A stretch of 64,000 bases of DNA from Henricia sp. BOLD:AAB3569 (taxonomy: Eukaryota; Echinodermata; Asteroidea; Spinulosida; Echinasteridae). Each line of letters starts with the position of its first letter. Position 1 is the stretch's first letter. A model generated the notes under the pieces. That model was not told the DNA's origin, did no database searches, and was given only the letters and a program-made list of their open reading frames with translations. The stretch is taken from contig JBBELK010000062.1 of NCBI GenBank assembly GCA_037783545.1, positions 310,001 to 374,000 of the forward strand, in the 5' to 3' direction. Shown here piece by piece: positions 1 through 11,047 of this stretch. Made by a program: the position numbers and the translations under genes.

Positions 1-251
1 ATGGTTTGTGCCCAATTTCCATTGTTAGTTGCTCACAGTGAGTGGTGGCTGCCACCTGCAGTGGGCAGACTCGTGTATTACGTGATGGCTAAACGAACGC
101 TCGGGTGTAAGAACGCCCCTTGTATGAAGCGCGCCACCACGGGTTTGGCGCGTAATTACGCTGGCCGGCCGGACTCGATTACACGAGCGTACACTGACAT
201 GTCCACGCCCAAGTACACGGAAACTAAATTTTGAGAAATAATCATAAGATG

Positions 252-263
252 TTTTTTTTTTTT
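252..263 (+). repeat. T12 tract in the spacer
   Basis: A run of 12 T after GATG. It is the least stable site in the unit: changed in units 4, 7, 9, 23 and 27. Confidence 0.85.
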
Positions 264-523
264 CGAATTGTTTGCATAGGTTGAGCGGGGCAGGGCTTAT
301 GTGACGACCGACTTGTAAATTATTTCCCACGTTGCTTTAGATTGGGCGCTTTTGGGCTACAAAAATGAACTGAAATGGACATGAATCATTATGGCTGACT
401 CCAGGTTAACCTTTTGACGCTGGAAGACGTTTAATCACGCCAGGATTTCCGCGTCGATGTAGCAGAGGACTTAAATGTTGGCTCTTCGTAATTAAATCTG
501 AGCTCTTTGCACAATGAGCATAA

Positions 524-533
524 TATATAAAAG
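524..533 (+). promoter_or_regulatory. Strong TATA-like box in the spacer, pointing at the 3' end of H2A
   Basis: TATATAAAAG on the plus strand fits the TATA consensus better than the elements at either histone start. A transcript from it would begin about 75 bp before the H2A stem-loop and run antisense to H2A. It may be only AT-rich sequence. Confidence 0.35.
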
Positions 534-536
534 CAA

Positions 537-546
537 AATAAATAAA
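537..546 (+). promoter_or_regulatory. Overlapping AATAAA motifs, plus strand
   Basis: AATAAATAAA gives two overlapping poly(A) signals on the plus strand, where a read-through transcript from the upstream H2B gene would meet them before entering the next H2A gene antisense. One of the two is lost in units 22, 25 and 26. Confidence 0.4.
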
Positions 547-601
547 ATGTGTAAAAAGTCTGAAAATGATCAAGATAATTTATAAGGCAGACAATCAAAT
601 C

Positions 602-610
602 TCTTTCTTG
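602..610 (-). terminator. Histone downstream element of H2A
   Basis: CAAGAAAGA on the minus strand, 10 bp past the stem-loop. This is the exact sea urchin downstream element that pairs with U7 snRNA for 3' cleavage. Confidence 0.88.
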
Positions 611-620
611 AAATTGTTGT

Positions 621-636
621 GGCTCTGAAAAGAGCC
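621..636 (-). terminator. Histone 3' stem-loop of H2A (unit 1)
   Basis: GGCTCTTTTCAGAGCC on the minus strand: 6-bp stem, TTTC loop, 27 bp past the H2A stop. It is the SLBP-binding 3' end signal of replication-dependent histone mRNAs, which replaces a poly(A) tail. The flanks (ACGGC before, CCACAACAA after) fit the sea urchin consensus. Confidence 0.97.
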
Positions 637-663
637 GTTTTTGGTTCGTTAGTAGGTCGACCC

Positions 664-1062
<399 letters not shown>

Positions 1063-1110
1063 CTAATTTTCTTTGAGAAAGCGAATACCCCGACACGGTT
1101 GAACTACGCC

Positions 1111-1118
1111 TATTTGTA
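1111..1118 (-). promoter_or_regulatory. TATA-like element of H2A
   Basis: TACAAATA on the minus strand, 67 bp before the H2A ATG and about 30 bp before TATTCG, a plausible cap site. Confidence 0.6.
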
Positions 1119-1143
1119 GCGTTTCCGGGATTTCGTCAATTGT

Positions 1144-1148
1144 CCAAT
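1144..1148 (+). promoter_or_regulatory. CCAAT box 1
   Basis: TCCAATCAGA is a full NF-Y type match. It lies centrally in the divergent promoter. Confidence 0.75.
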
Positions 1149-1179
1149 CAGATCGTAACCCGTGCCATCACCCGATCAG

Positions 1180-1184
1180 CCAAT
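1180..1184 (+). promoter_or_regulatory. CCAAT box 2
   Basis: CAGCCAATAG, 36 bp after the first CCAAT box. Paired CCAAT boxes about three helical turns apart are common in divergent H2A-H2B promoters. Confidence 0.75.
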
Positions 1185-1190
1185 AGAGAA

Positions 1191-1207
1191 AGCGCAGGAA
1201 ATGCGCT
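1191..1207. repeat. Short inverted repeat in the promoter
   Basis: AGCGCA-GGAAA-TGCGCT has perfect 6-bp arms. It lies between CCAAT box 2 and the octamer. The last base is changed in units 12 and 16. No known factor is assigned. Confidence 0.5.
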
Positions 1208-1249
1208 AGTCGTGCGAATGCCGCGGGTGAATGCCTTTGTGGAGCTACC

Positions 1250-1257
1250 ATTTGCAT
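1250..1257 (+). promoter_or_regulatory. H2B octamer element
   Basis: Perfect ATTTGCAT ending 9 bp before the TATA-like element. The octamer is the hallmark H2B promoter element, bound by Oct-1 type POU factors and linked to S-phase activation. Confidence 0.88.
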
Positions 1258-1266
1258 GAAGAAAAA

Positions 1267-1274
1267 CTATATGA
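1267..1274 (+). promoter_or_regulatory. TATA-like element of H2B
   Basis: CTATATGA, 55-62 bp before the H2B ATG. It also shows that the upstream in-frame ATG at 1231 is promoter and not coding. Confidence 0.65.
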
Positions 1275-1329
1275 GTCGGCACTCTGCTGGTGTCATGGTA
1301 CTCTGGTGATAAAGCCGAAAATCAAAAAC

Positions 1330-1698
1330 ATGGGACCCAAACCAAGCGGAAAGGGATCTAAAAAGGCTGGCATGGCCAAGGGAGCACCCCGCACCGACAA
1401 AAAGAGAAAGCGGCGTAGAAAGGAGAGCTACGGTCTTTACATTTACAAAGTCATGAAACAGGTCCACCCTGACACCAGCATCTCCAGCCGTGCCATGGGC
1501 ATCATGAACAGCTTCGTCAATGACATCTTTGAGCGCATCGCAGCTGAGGGTTCCCGCCTGGCGCACTACAACAAAAAATCCACCATCTCCAGTCGGGAGG
1601 TGCAGACTGCCGTCCGTCTCCTACTACCTGGCGAGCTGGCCAAACACGCCGTTAGCGAAGGTACCAAGGCTGTCACCAAGTATACAACCTCAAAGTAG
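1330..1698 (+). CDS. H2B: Histone H2B, replication-dependent type (unit 1)
   Basis: Core histone H2B (122 codons), partner of H2A in the nucleosome. The frame is open 99 bp further upstream, to an ATG at 1231. That stretch holds the octamer and TATA-like promoter elements and encodes nothing histone-like, so the ATG at 1330 (AAAAACATGG, good context) is the start. Basic tail MGPKPSGKG...[10 protein letters not shown] (2-33, counting Met), then the fold: [18 protein letters not shown], helix 2 from about 53 to 81, loop [27 protein letters not shown] and the end TKYTTSK. K117 matches the monoubiquitinated lysine (human K120). Oddities: Met at 15 in the AGMAKG tail, Ser at 50 (DTSISS where DTGISS is usual) and AEGSRL where GEASRL or AEASRL is usual. 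No SPKK repeats, so it is not a sperm-type H2B. The tail resembles echinoderm H2B. Confidence 0.98.
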   Translation: MGPKPSGKGSKKAGMAKGAPRTDKKRKRRRKESYGLYIYKVMKQVHPDTSISSRAMGIMNSFVNDIFERIAAEGSRLAHYNKKSTISSREVQTAVRLLLPGELAKHAVSEGTKAVTKYTTSK

Positions 1699-1711
1699 AA
1701 CATCACAAACC

Positions 1712-1727
1712 GGCTCTTTTCAGAGCC
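1712..1727 (+). terminator. Histone 3' stem-loop of H2B (unit 1)
   Basis: GGCTCTTTTCAGAGCC, 13 bp past the H2B stop, followed by ACCACAACC. It is the same hairpin as the one after H2A, in the opposite orientation. Confidence 0.97.
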
Positions 1728-1738
1728 ACCACAACCTT

Positions 1739-1748
1739 CAAAAAGAGA
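1739..1748 (+). terminator. Histone downstream element of H2B
   Basis: CAAAAAGAGA, 11 bp past the stem-loop; a purine-rich U7 target that differs from the CAAGAAAGA of H2A. Changed at one base in units 7, 14, 18 (C to T) and 9 (G to T). Confidence 0.82.
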
Positions 1749-1780
1749 TATTTCGTTGAAGCCGTTTACTTAGCTTTTAC

Positions 1781-1808
1781 TTGGGATACATTGGGATTAA
1801 GTTGGGAT
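1781..1808 (+). repeat. Three TTGGGAT repeats after H2B
   Basis: TTGGGAT occurs at 1781, 1791 and 1802, spaced 10 and 11 bp, about one helical turn. They sit 54-81 bp past the H2B stem-loop. Units 2 and 5 change the first to CTGGGAT. Function unknown. Confidence 0.6.
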
Positions 1809-2108
1809 AAATTAAAGTACAACATACAACTCCGGTGCAGTTATAAGAGGCATGTGTTTTGGGAAAAATTAATCCGTGTAAATTGGGCATTTGGGTGCCA
1901 AACTGTTAAATCTGTTAGAGAAAATGGTACTGAAGCAAGATCCTAGCCTGCGCGCACGCAATCTTAAGAATCTGCGGTGAACACGGGCGAAAGTTGCCCC
2001 AGTTAGACTTTGGGTGGAAGGATAAATGTGGGGCGTGACCGCAGCATGCAAGTAACTGTAGGGGCGTTCAAGATGCTCACACCGTGTAACAGGGGGTTTG
2101 CAACACCG

Positions 2109-2119
2109 GGGGAATCCCC
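2109..2119. promoter_or_regulatory. Palindromic kappaB-like site in the spacer
   Basis: GGGGAATCCCC is a full-length match to a classic Rel/NF-kappaB target (the H-2K type site read on the other strand). It lies 411 bp past the H2B stop. Present in all units. Motif match only. Confidence 0.4.
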
Positions 2120-2125
2120 AGAAGG

Positions 2126-2153
2126 TGCGAAACAAACGACACATGGTTTCGCA
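2126..2153. repeat. Spacer hairpin 1 (8-bp arms, 12-nt loop)
   Basis: TGCGAAAC pairs with GTTTCGCA across a 12-nt loop. The right arm is broken in unit 21 (50746). Confidence 0.7.
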
Positions 2154-2350
2154 TTGAATTATAAGAACACCGCTAAAAAATTAAGCCGGCGCCACGCAAA
2201 AATAGTTGCCTTAAAGTACCGCAATAAACTTTGTCAATGCCCACAGACATCTAATTATTAAGCCCTATTCCCTATGATTCTGTGTCATAAACCTGTGTTT
2301 TTCTTCGCACTCACGTCACGATTCCAAACTGTATGCCAGGTTTTACTAGG

Positions 2351-2358
2351 TGACGTCA
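2351..2358. promoter_or_regulatory. CRE/ATF site in the spacer
   Basis: A perfect palindromic TGACGTCA, with a related CACGTCAC 40 bp earlier (2312-2319). No gene start lies nearby, so its role, if any, is unclear. Confidence 0.45.
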
Positions 2359-2363
2359 TTACA

Positions 2364-2391
2364 CCGAGCTTTACACCACCGGCAAGCTCGG
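2364..2391. repeat. Spacer hairpin 2 (8-bp arms, 12-nt loop)
   Basis: CCGAGCTT pairs with AAGCTCGG across a 12-nt loop, only 4 bp before the large palindrome. Confidence 0.7.
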
Positions 2392-2395
2392 GTAG

Positions 2396-2471
2396 TCACT
2401 ATGAGCAACTAACAATGGAAATTGGGCCCAATGGTTTGTGCCCAATTTCCATTGTTAGTTGCTCACAGTGA
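2396..2471. repeat. Large spacer palindrome (unit 1/2 junction)
   Basis: Arms of 26 bp (2402-2427 and 2440-2465) are perfect inverted copies, starting TGAGCAACTAACAATGG and ending in ATTGGGC on the left. After one mismatch the pairing goes on for 5 more bp (TCACT/AGTGA). The loop is CCAATGGTTTGT (12 nt). Such a sequence can extrude as a cruciform in DNA or fold as a long hairpin in RNA. It recurs unchanged at every junction. It resembles no transposon end I recognise, and no flanking target duplication was seen. Confidence 0.92.
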
Positions 2472-3050
2472 GTGGTGGCTGCCACCTGCAGTGGGCAGAC
2501 TCGTGTATTACGTGATGGCTAAACGAACGCTCGGGTGTAAGAACGCCCCTTGTATGAAGCGCGCCACCACGGGTTTGGCGCGTAATTACGCTGGCCGGCC
2601 GGACTCGATCACACGAGCGTACACTGACATGTCCACGCCCAAGTACACGGAAACTAAATTTTGAGAAATAATCATAAGATGTTTTTTTTTTTTCGAATTG
2701 TTTGCATAGGTTGAGCGGGGCAGGGCTTATGTGACGACCGACTTGTAAATTATTTCCCACGTTGCTTTAGATTGGGCGCTTTTGGGCTACAAAAATGAAC
2801 TGAAATGGACATGAATCATTATGGCTGACTCCAGGTTAACCTTTTGACGCTGGAAGACGTTTAATCACGCCAGGATTTCCGCGTCGATGTAGCAGAGGAC
2901 TTAAATTTTGGCTCTTCGTAATTAAATCTGAGCTCTTTGCACAATGAGCATAATATATAAAAGCAAAATAAATAAAATGTGTAAAAAGTCTGAAAATGAT
3001 CAAGATAATTTATAAGGCAGACAATCAAATCTCTTTCTTGAAATTGTTGT

Positions 3051-3066
3051 GGCTCTGAAAAGAGCC
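3051..3066 (-). terminator. Histone 3' stem-loop of H2A (unit 2)
   Basis: Same hairpin as 621-636. Confidence 0.97.
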
Positions 3067-3093
3067 GTTTTTGGTTCGTTAGTAGGTCGACCC

Positions 3094-3759
<666 letters not shown>

Positions 3760-4128
3760 ATGGGACCCAAACCAAGCGGAAAGGGATCTAAAAAGGCTGG
3801 CATGGCCAAGGGAGCACCCCGCACCGACAAAAAGAGAAAGCGGCGTAGAAAGGAGAGCTACGGTCTTTACATTTACAAAGTCATGAAACAGGTCCACCCT
3901 GACACCAGCATCTCCAGCCGTGCCATGGGCATCATGAACAGCTTCGTCAATGACATCTTTGAGCGCATCGCAGCTGAGGGTTCCCGCCTGGCGCACTACA
4001 ACAAAAAATCCACCATCTCCAGTCGGGAGGTGCAGACTGCCGTTCGTCTCCTACTACCTGGCGAGCTGGCCAAACACGCCGTTAGCGAAGGTACCAAGGC
4101 TGTCACCAAGTATACAACCTCAAAGTAG
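3760..4128 (+). CDS. H2B: Histone H2B (unit 2)
   Basis: Same protein as the copy at 1330-1698. It has the silent GTC-to-GTT Val codon at 4044, also seen in units 5, 10, 11, 12, 15 and 16. Confidence 0.98.
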   Translation: MGPKPSGKGSKKAGMAKGAPRTDKKRKRRRKESYGLYIYKVMKQVHPDTSISSRAMGIMNSFVNDIFERIAAEGSRLAHYNKKSTISSREVQTAVRLLLPGELAKHAVSEGTKAVTKYTTSK

Positions 4129-4141
4129 AACATCACAAACC

Positions 4142-4157
4142 GGCTCTTTTCAGAGCC
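4142..4157 (+). terminator. Histone 3' stem-loop of H2B (unit 2)
   Basis: Same hairpin as 1712-1727. Confidence 0.97.
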
Positions 4158-4825
4158 ACCACAACCTTCAAAAAGAGATATTTCGTTGAAGCCGTTTACT
4201 TAGCTTTTACCTGGGATACATTGGGATTAAGTTGGGATAAATTAAAGTACAACATACAACTCCGGTGCAGTTATAAGAGGCATGTGTTTTGGGAAAAATT
4301 AATCCGTGTAAATTGGGCATTTGGGTGCCAAACTGTTAAATCTGTTAGAGAAAATGGTACTGAAGCAAGATCCTAGCCTGCGCGCACGCAATCTTAAGAA
4401 TCTGCGGTGAACACGGGCGAAAGTTGCCCCAGTTAGACTTTGGGTGGAAGGATAAATGTGGGGCGTGACCGCAGCATGCAAGTAACTGTAGGGGCGTTCA
4501 AGATGCTCACACCGTGTAACAGGGGGTTTGCAACACCGGGGGAATCCCCAGAAGGTGCGAAACAAACGACACATGGTTTCGCATTGAATTATAAGAACAC
4601 CGCTAAAAAATTAAGCCGGCGCCACGCAAAAATAGTTGCCTTAAAGTACCGCAATAAACTTTGTCAATGCCCACAGACATCTAATTATTAAGCCCTATTC
4701 CCTATGATTCTGTGTCATAAACCTGTGTTTTTCTTCGCACTCACGTCACGATTCCAAACTGTATGCCAGGTTTTACTAGGTGACGTCATTACACCGAGCT
4801 TTACACCACCGGCAAGCTCGGGTAG

Positions 4826-4901
4826 TCACTATGAGCAACTAACAATGGAAATTGGGCCCAATGGTTTGTGCCCAATTTCCATTGTTAGTTGCTCACAGTG
4901 A
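4826..4901. repeat. Large spacer palindrome (unit 2/3)
   Basis: Same palindrome as 2396-2471. Confidence 0.92.
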
Positions 4902-5480
4902 GTGGTGGCTGCCACCTGCAGTGGGCAGACTCGTGTATTACGTGATGGCTAAACGAACGCTCGGGTGTAAGAACGCCCCTTGTATGAAGCGCGCCACCAC
5001 GGGTTTGGCGCGTAATTACGCTGGCCGGCCGGACTCGATTACACGAGCGTACACTGACATGTCCACGCCCAAGTACACGGAAACTAAATTTTGAGAAATA
5101 ATCATAAGATGTTTTTTTTTTTTCGAATTGTTTGCATAGGTTGAGCGGGGCAGGGCTTATGTGACGACCGACTTGTAAATTATTTCCCACGTTGCTTTAG
5201 ATTGGGCGCTTTTGGGCTACAAAAATGAACTGAAATGGACATGAATCATTATGGCTGACTCCAGGTTAACCTTTTGACGCTGGAAGACGTTTAATCACGC
5301 CAGGATTTCCGCGTCGATGTAGCAGAGGACTTAAATTTTGGCTCTTCGTAATTAAATCTGAGCTCTTTGCACAATGAGCATAATATATAAAAGCAAAATA
5401 AATAAAATGTGTAAAAAGTCTGAAAATGATCAAGATAATTTATAAGGCAGACAATCAAATCTCTTTCTTGAAATTGTTGT

Positions 5481-5496
5481 GGCTCTGAAAAGAGCC
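5481..5496 (-). terminator. Histone 3' stem-loop of H2A (unit 3)
   Basis: Same hairpin as 621-636. Confidence 0.97.
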
Positions 5497-5523
5497 GTTT
5501 TTGGTTCGTTAGTAGGTCGACCC

Positions 5524-6189
<666 letters not shown>

Positions 6190-6558
6190 ATGGGACCCAA
6201 ACCAAGCGGAAAGGGATCTAAAAAGGCTGGCATGGCCAAGGGAGCACCCCGCACCGACAAAAAGAGAAAGCGGCGTAGAAAGGAGAGCTACGGTCTTTAC
6301 ATTTACAAAGTCATGAAACAGGTCCACCCTGACACCAGCATCTCCAGCCGTGCCATGGGCATCATGAACAGCTTCGTCAATGACATCTTTGAGCGCATCG
6401 CAGCTGAGGGTTCCCGCCTGGCGCACTACAACAAAAAATCCACCATCTCCAGTCGGGAGGTGCAGACTGCCGTCCGTCTCCTACTACCTGGCGAGCTGGC
6501 CAAACACGCCGTTAGCGAAGGTACCAAGGCTGTCACCAAGTATACAACCTCAAAGTAG
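6190..6558 (+). CDS. H2B: Histone H2B (unit 3)
   Basis: Protein identical to unit 1; majority codons. Confidence 0.98.
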   Translation: MGPKPSGKGSKKAGMAKGAPRTDKKRKRRRKESYGLYIYKVMKQVHPDTSISSRAMGIMNSFVNDIFERIAAEGSRLAHYNKKSTISSREVQTAVRLLLPGELAKHAVSEGTKAVTKYTTSK

Positions 6559-6571
6559 AACATCACAAACC

Positions 6572-6587
6572 GGCTCTTTTCAGAGCC
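6572..6587 (+). terminator. Histone 3' stem-loop of H2B (unit 3)
   Basis: Same hairpin as 1712-1727. Confidence 0.97.
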
Positions 6588-7255
6588 ACCACAACCTTCA
6601 AAAAGAGATATTTCGTTGAAGCCGTTTACTTAGCTTTTACTTGGGATACATTGGGATTAAGTTGGGATAAATTAAAGTACAACATACAACTCCGGTGCAG
6701 TTATAAGAGGCATGTGTTTTGGGAAAAATTAATCCGTGTAAATTGGGCATTTGGGTGCCAAACTGTTAAATCTGTTAGAGAAAATGGTACTGAAGCAAGA
6801 TCCTAGCCTGCGCGCACGCAATCTTAAGAATCTGCGGTGAACACGGGCGAAAGTTGCCCCAGTTAGACTTTGGGTGGAAGGATAAATGTGGGGCGTGACC
6901 GCAGCATGCAAGTAACTGTAGGGGCGTTCAAGATGCTCACACCGTGTAACAGGGGGTTTGCAACACCGGGGGAATCCCCAGAAGGTGCGAAACAAACGAC
7001 ACATGGTTTCGCATTGAATTATAAGAACACCGCTAAAAAATTAAGCCGGCGCCACGCAAAAATAGTTGCCTTAAAGTACCGCAATAAACTTTGTCAATGC
7101 CCACAGACATCTAATTATTAAGCCCTATTCCCTATGATTCTGTGTCATAAACCTGTGTTTTTCTTCGCACTCACGTCACGATTCCAAACTGTATGCCAGG
7201 TTTTACTAGGTGACGTCATTACACCGAGCTTTACACCACCGGCAAGCTCGGGTAG

Positions 7256-7331
7256 TCACTATGAGCAACTAACAATGGAAATTGGGCCCAATGGTTTGTG
7301 CCCAATTTCCATTGTTAGTTGCTCACAGTGA
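7256..7331. repeat. Large spacer palindrome (unit 3/4)
   Basis: Same palindrome as 2396-2471. Confidence 0.92.
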
Positions 7332-7908
7332 GTGGTGGCTGCCACCTGCAGTGGGCAGACTCGTGTATTACGTGATGGCTAAACGAACGCTCGGGTGTAA
7401 GAACGCCCCTTGTATGAAGCGCGCCACCACGGGTTTGGCGCGTAATTACGCTGGCCGGCCGGACTCGATTACACGAGCGTACACTGACATGTCCACGCCC
7501 AAGTACACGGAAACTAAATTTTGAGAAATAATCGTAAGATTTTTTTTTTTTCGAATTGTTTGCATAGGTTGAGCGGGGCAGGGCTTATGTGACGACCGAC
7601 TTGTAAATTATTTCCCACGTTGCTTTAGATTGGGCGCTTTTGGGCTACAAAAATGAACTGAAATGGACATGAATCATTATGGCTGACTCCAGGTTAACCT
7701 TTTGACGCTGGAAGACGTTTAATCACGCCAGGATTTCCGCGTCGATGTAGCAGAGGACTTAAATTTTGGCTCTTCGTAATTAAATCTGAGCTCTTTGCAC
7801 AATGAGCATAATATATAAAAGCAAAATAAATAAAATGTGTAAAAAGTCTGAAAATGATCAAGATAATTTATAAGGCAGACAATCAAATCTCTTTCTTGAA
7901 ATTGTTGT

Positions 7909-7924
7909 GGCTCTGAAAAGAGCC
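7909..7924 (-). terminator. Histone 3' stem-loop of H2A (unit 4)
   Basis: Same hairpin as 621-636. Confidence 0.97.
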
Positions 7925-7951
7925 GTTTTTGGTTCGTTAGTAGGTCGACCC

Positions 7952-8617
<666 letters not shown>

Positions 8618-8986
8618 ATGGGACCCAAACCAAGCGGAAAGGGATCTAAAAAGGCTGGCATGGCCAAGGGAGCACCCCGCACCGACAAAAAGAGAAAGCG
8701 GCGTAGAAAGGAGAGCTACGGTCTTTACATTTACAAAGTCATGAAACAGGTCCACCCTGACACCAGCATCTCCAGCCGTGCCATGGGCATCATGAACAGC
8801 TTCGTCAATGACATCTTTGAGCGCATCGCAGCTGAGGGTTCCCGCCTGGCGCACTACAACAAAAAATCCACCATCTCCAGTCGGGAGGTGCAGACTGCCG
8901 TCCGTCTCCTACTACCTGGCGAGCTGGCCAAACACGCCGTTAGCGAAGGTACCAAGGCTGTCACCAAGTATACAACCTCAAAGTAG
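8618..8986 (+). CDS. H2B: Histone H2B (unit 4)
   Basis: Protein identical to unit 1; majority codons. Confidence 0.98.
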   Translation: MGPKPSGKGSKKAGMAKGAPRTDKKRKRRRKESYGLYIYKVMKQVHPDTSISSRAMGIMNSFVNDIFERIAAEGSRLAHYNKKSTISSREVQTAVRLLLPGELAKHAVSEGTKAVTKYTTSK

Positions 8987-8999
8987 AACATCACAAACC

Positions 9000-9015
9000 G
9001 GCTCTTTTCAGAGCC
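9000..9015 (+). terminator. Histone 3' stem-loop of H2B (unit 4)
   Basis: Same hairpin as 1712-1727. Confidence 0.97.
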
Positions 9016-9683
9016 ACCACAACCTTCAAAAAGAGATATTTCGTTGAAGCCGTTTACTTAGCTTTTACTTGGGATACATTGGGATTAAGTTGGGATAAAT
9101 TAAAGTACAACATACAACTCCGGTGCAGTTATAAGAGGCATGTGTTTTGGGAAAAATTAATCCGTGTAAATTGGGCATTTGGGTGCCAAACTGTTAAATC
9201 TGTTAGAGAAAATGGTACTGAAGCAAGATCCTAGCCTGCGCGCACGCAATCTTAAGAATCTGCGGTGAACACGGGCGAAAGTTGCCCCAGTTAGACTTTG
9301 GGTGGAAGGATAAATGTGGGGCGTGACCGCAGCATGCAAGTAACTGTAGGGGCGTTCAAGATGCTCACACCGTGTAACAGGGGGTTTGCAACACCGGGGG
9401 AATCCCCAGAAGGTGCGAAACAAACGACACATGGTTTCGCATTGAATTATAAGAACACCGCTAAAAAATTAAGCCGGCGCCACGCAAAAATAGTTGCCTT
9501 AAAGTACCGCAATAAACTTTGTCAATGCCCACAGACATCTAATTATTAAGCCCTATTCCCTATGATTCTGTGTCATAAACCTGTGTTTTTCTTCGCACTC
9601 ACGTCACGATTCCAAACTGTATGCCAGGTTTTACTAGGTGACGTCATTACACCGAGCTTTACACCACCGGCAAGCTCGGGTAG

Positions 9684-9759
9684 TCACTATGAGCAACTAA
9701 CAATGGAAATTGGGCCCAATGGTTTGTGCCCAATTTCCATTGTTAGTTGCTCACAGTGA
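9684..9759. repeat. Large spacer palindrome (unit 4/5)
   Basis: Same palindrome as 2396-2471. Confidence 0.92.
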
Positions 9760-10338
9760 GTGGTGGCTGCCACCTGCAGTGGGCAGACTCGTGTATTACG
9801 TGATGGCTAAACGAACGCTCGGGTGTAAGAACGCCCCTTGTATGAAGCGCGCCACCACGGGTTTGGCGCGTAATTACGCTGGCCGGCCGGACTCGATCAC
9901 ACGAGCGTACACTGACATGTCCACGCCCAAGTACACGGAAACTAAATTTTGAGAAATAATCATAAGATGTTTTTTTTTTTTCGAATTGTTTGCATAGGTT
10001 GAGCGGGGCAGGGCTTATGTGACGACCGACTTGTAAATTATTTCCCACGTTGCTTTAGATTGGGCGCTTTTGGGCTACAAAAATGAACTGAAATGGACAT
10101 GAATCATTATGGCTGACTCCAGGTTAACCTTTTGACGCTGGAAGACGTTTAATCACGCCAGGATTTCCGCGTCGATGTAGCAGAGGACTTAAATTTTGGC
10201 TCTTCGTAATTAAATCTGAGCTCTTTGCACAATGAGCATAATATATAAAAGCAAAATAAATAAAATGTGTAAAAAGTCTGAAAATGATCAAGATAATTTA
10301 TAAGGCAGACAATCAAATCTCTTTCTTGAAATTGTTGT

Positions 10339-10354
10339 GGCTCTGAAAAGAGCC
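10339..10354 (-). terminator. Histone 3' stem-loop of H2A (unit 5)
   Basis: Same hairpin as 621-636. Confidence 0.97.
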
Positions 10355-10381
10355 GTTTTTGGTTCGTTAGTAGGTCGACCC

Positions 10382-11047
<666 letters not shown>

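Larger units (their letters stand above)
1699..3093. other. Convergent spacer between H2B (unit 1) and H2A (unit 2), model for all spacers
   Basis: The 1,395 bp between facing gene ends holds no credible gene. In order it contains the H2B stem-loop and downstream element, three TTGGGAT repeats (1781-1808), a kappaB-like palindrome (2109), a hairpin (2126-2153), a CRE-like half (2311) and a full CRE (2351), a second hairpin (2364-2391), the large palindrome (2396-2471), a T12 tract (about 2682-2693), a TATA-like box with AATAAA motifs (about 2954-2976) and the H2A end signals. Small open frames exist on both strands, but they shift or break where units carry 1- and 2-bp indels. Every later spacer repeats this order; 1-663 is the right part of one. 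Confidence 0.85.

Noticed and set aside
1231-1329. In-frame N-terminal extension of H2B by 33 residues (MPLWSYHL...)
   Set aside because: The stretch contains the octamer and TATA-like element and lies upstream of the expected transcript start; no H2B has such an extension. The ATG at 1330 has good context and starts a normal H2B tail.
1267-1566. Minus-strand frame of 99 residues across H2B
   Set aside because: Shadow of H2B on the opposite strand with no promoter or end signal.
2060-2085. Pol III B-box-like GTTCAAGAT in the spacer, possible tRNA or 5S relic
   Set aside because: The match is partial, there is no A-box at a suitable distance, and no tRNA or 5S fold is visible.
2028-2112. Four G-runs (G4, G4, G5, G5) as a possible G-quadruplex
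   Set aside because: The loops between runs are about 13 to 28 nt, too long for a confident quadruplex call.
1869-2261. Overlapping spacer open frames on both strands (91 residues minus, 83 plus)
   Set aside because: They overlap each other on opposite strands, show no known motif, and change frame or end in units 7, 14, 18, 19, 22 and 26. They are best read as chance frames in non-coding spacer.
2396-2471. Palindrome as a transposon remnant or foldback element
   Set aside because: No target duplication, no terminal repeat family recognised and no coding relic; the name would be a guess.
2455-2760. Minus-strand open frame of about 101 residues in the spacer (MGNNLQVGRH...)
   Set aside because: It runs over the palindrome arm and the T-tract, resembles no protein, and is shortened or lost in units 4, 13, 17 and 23 by small indels that were not selected against.
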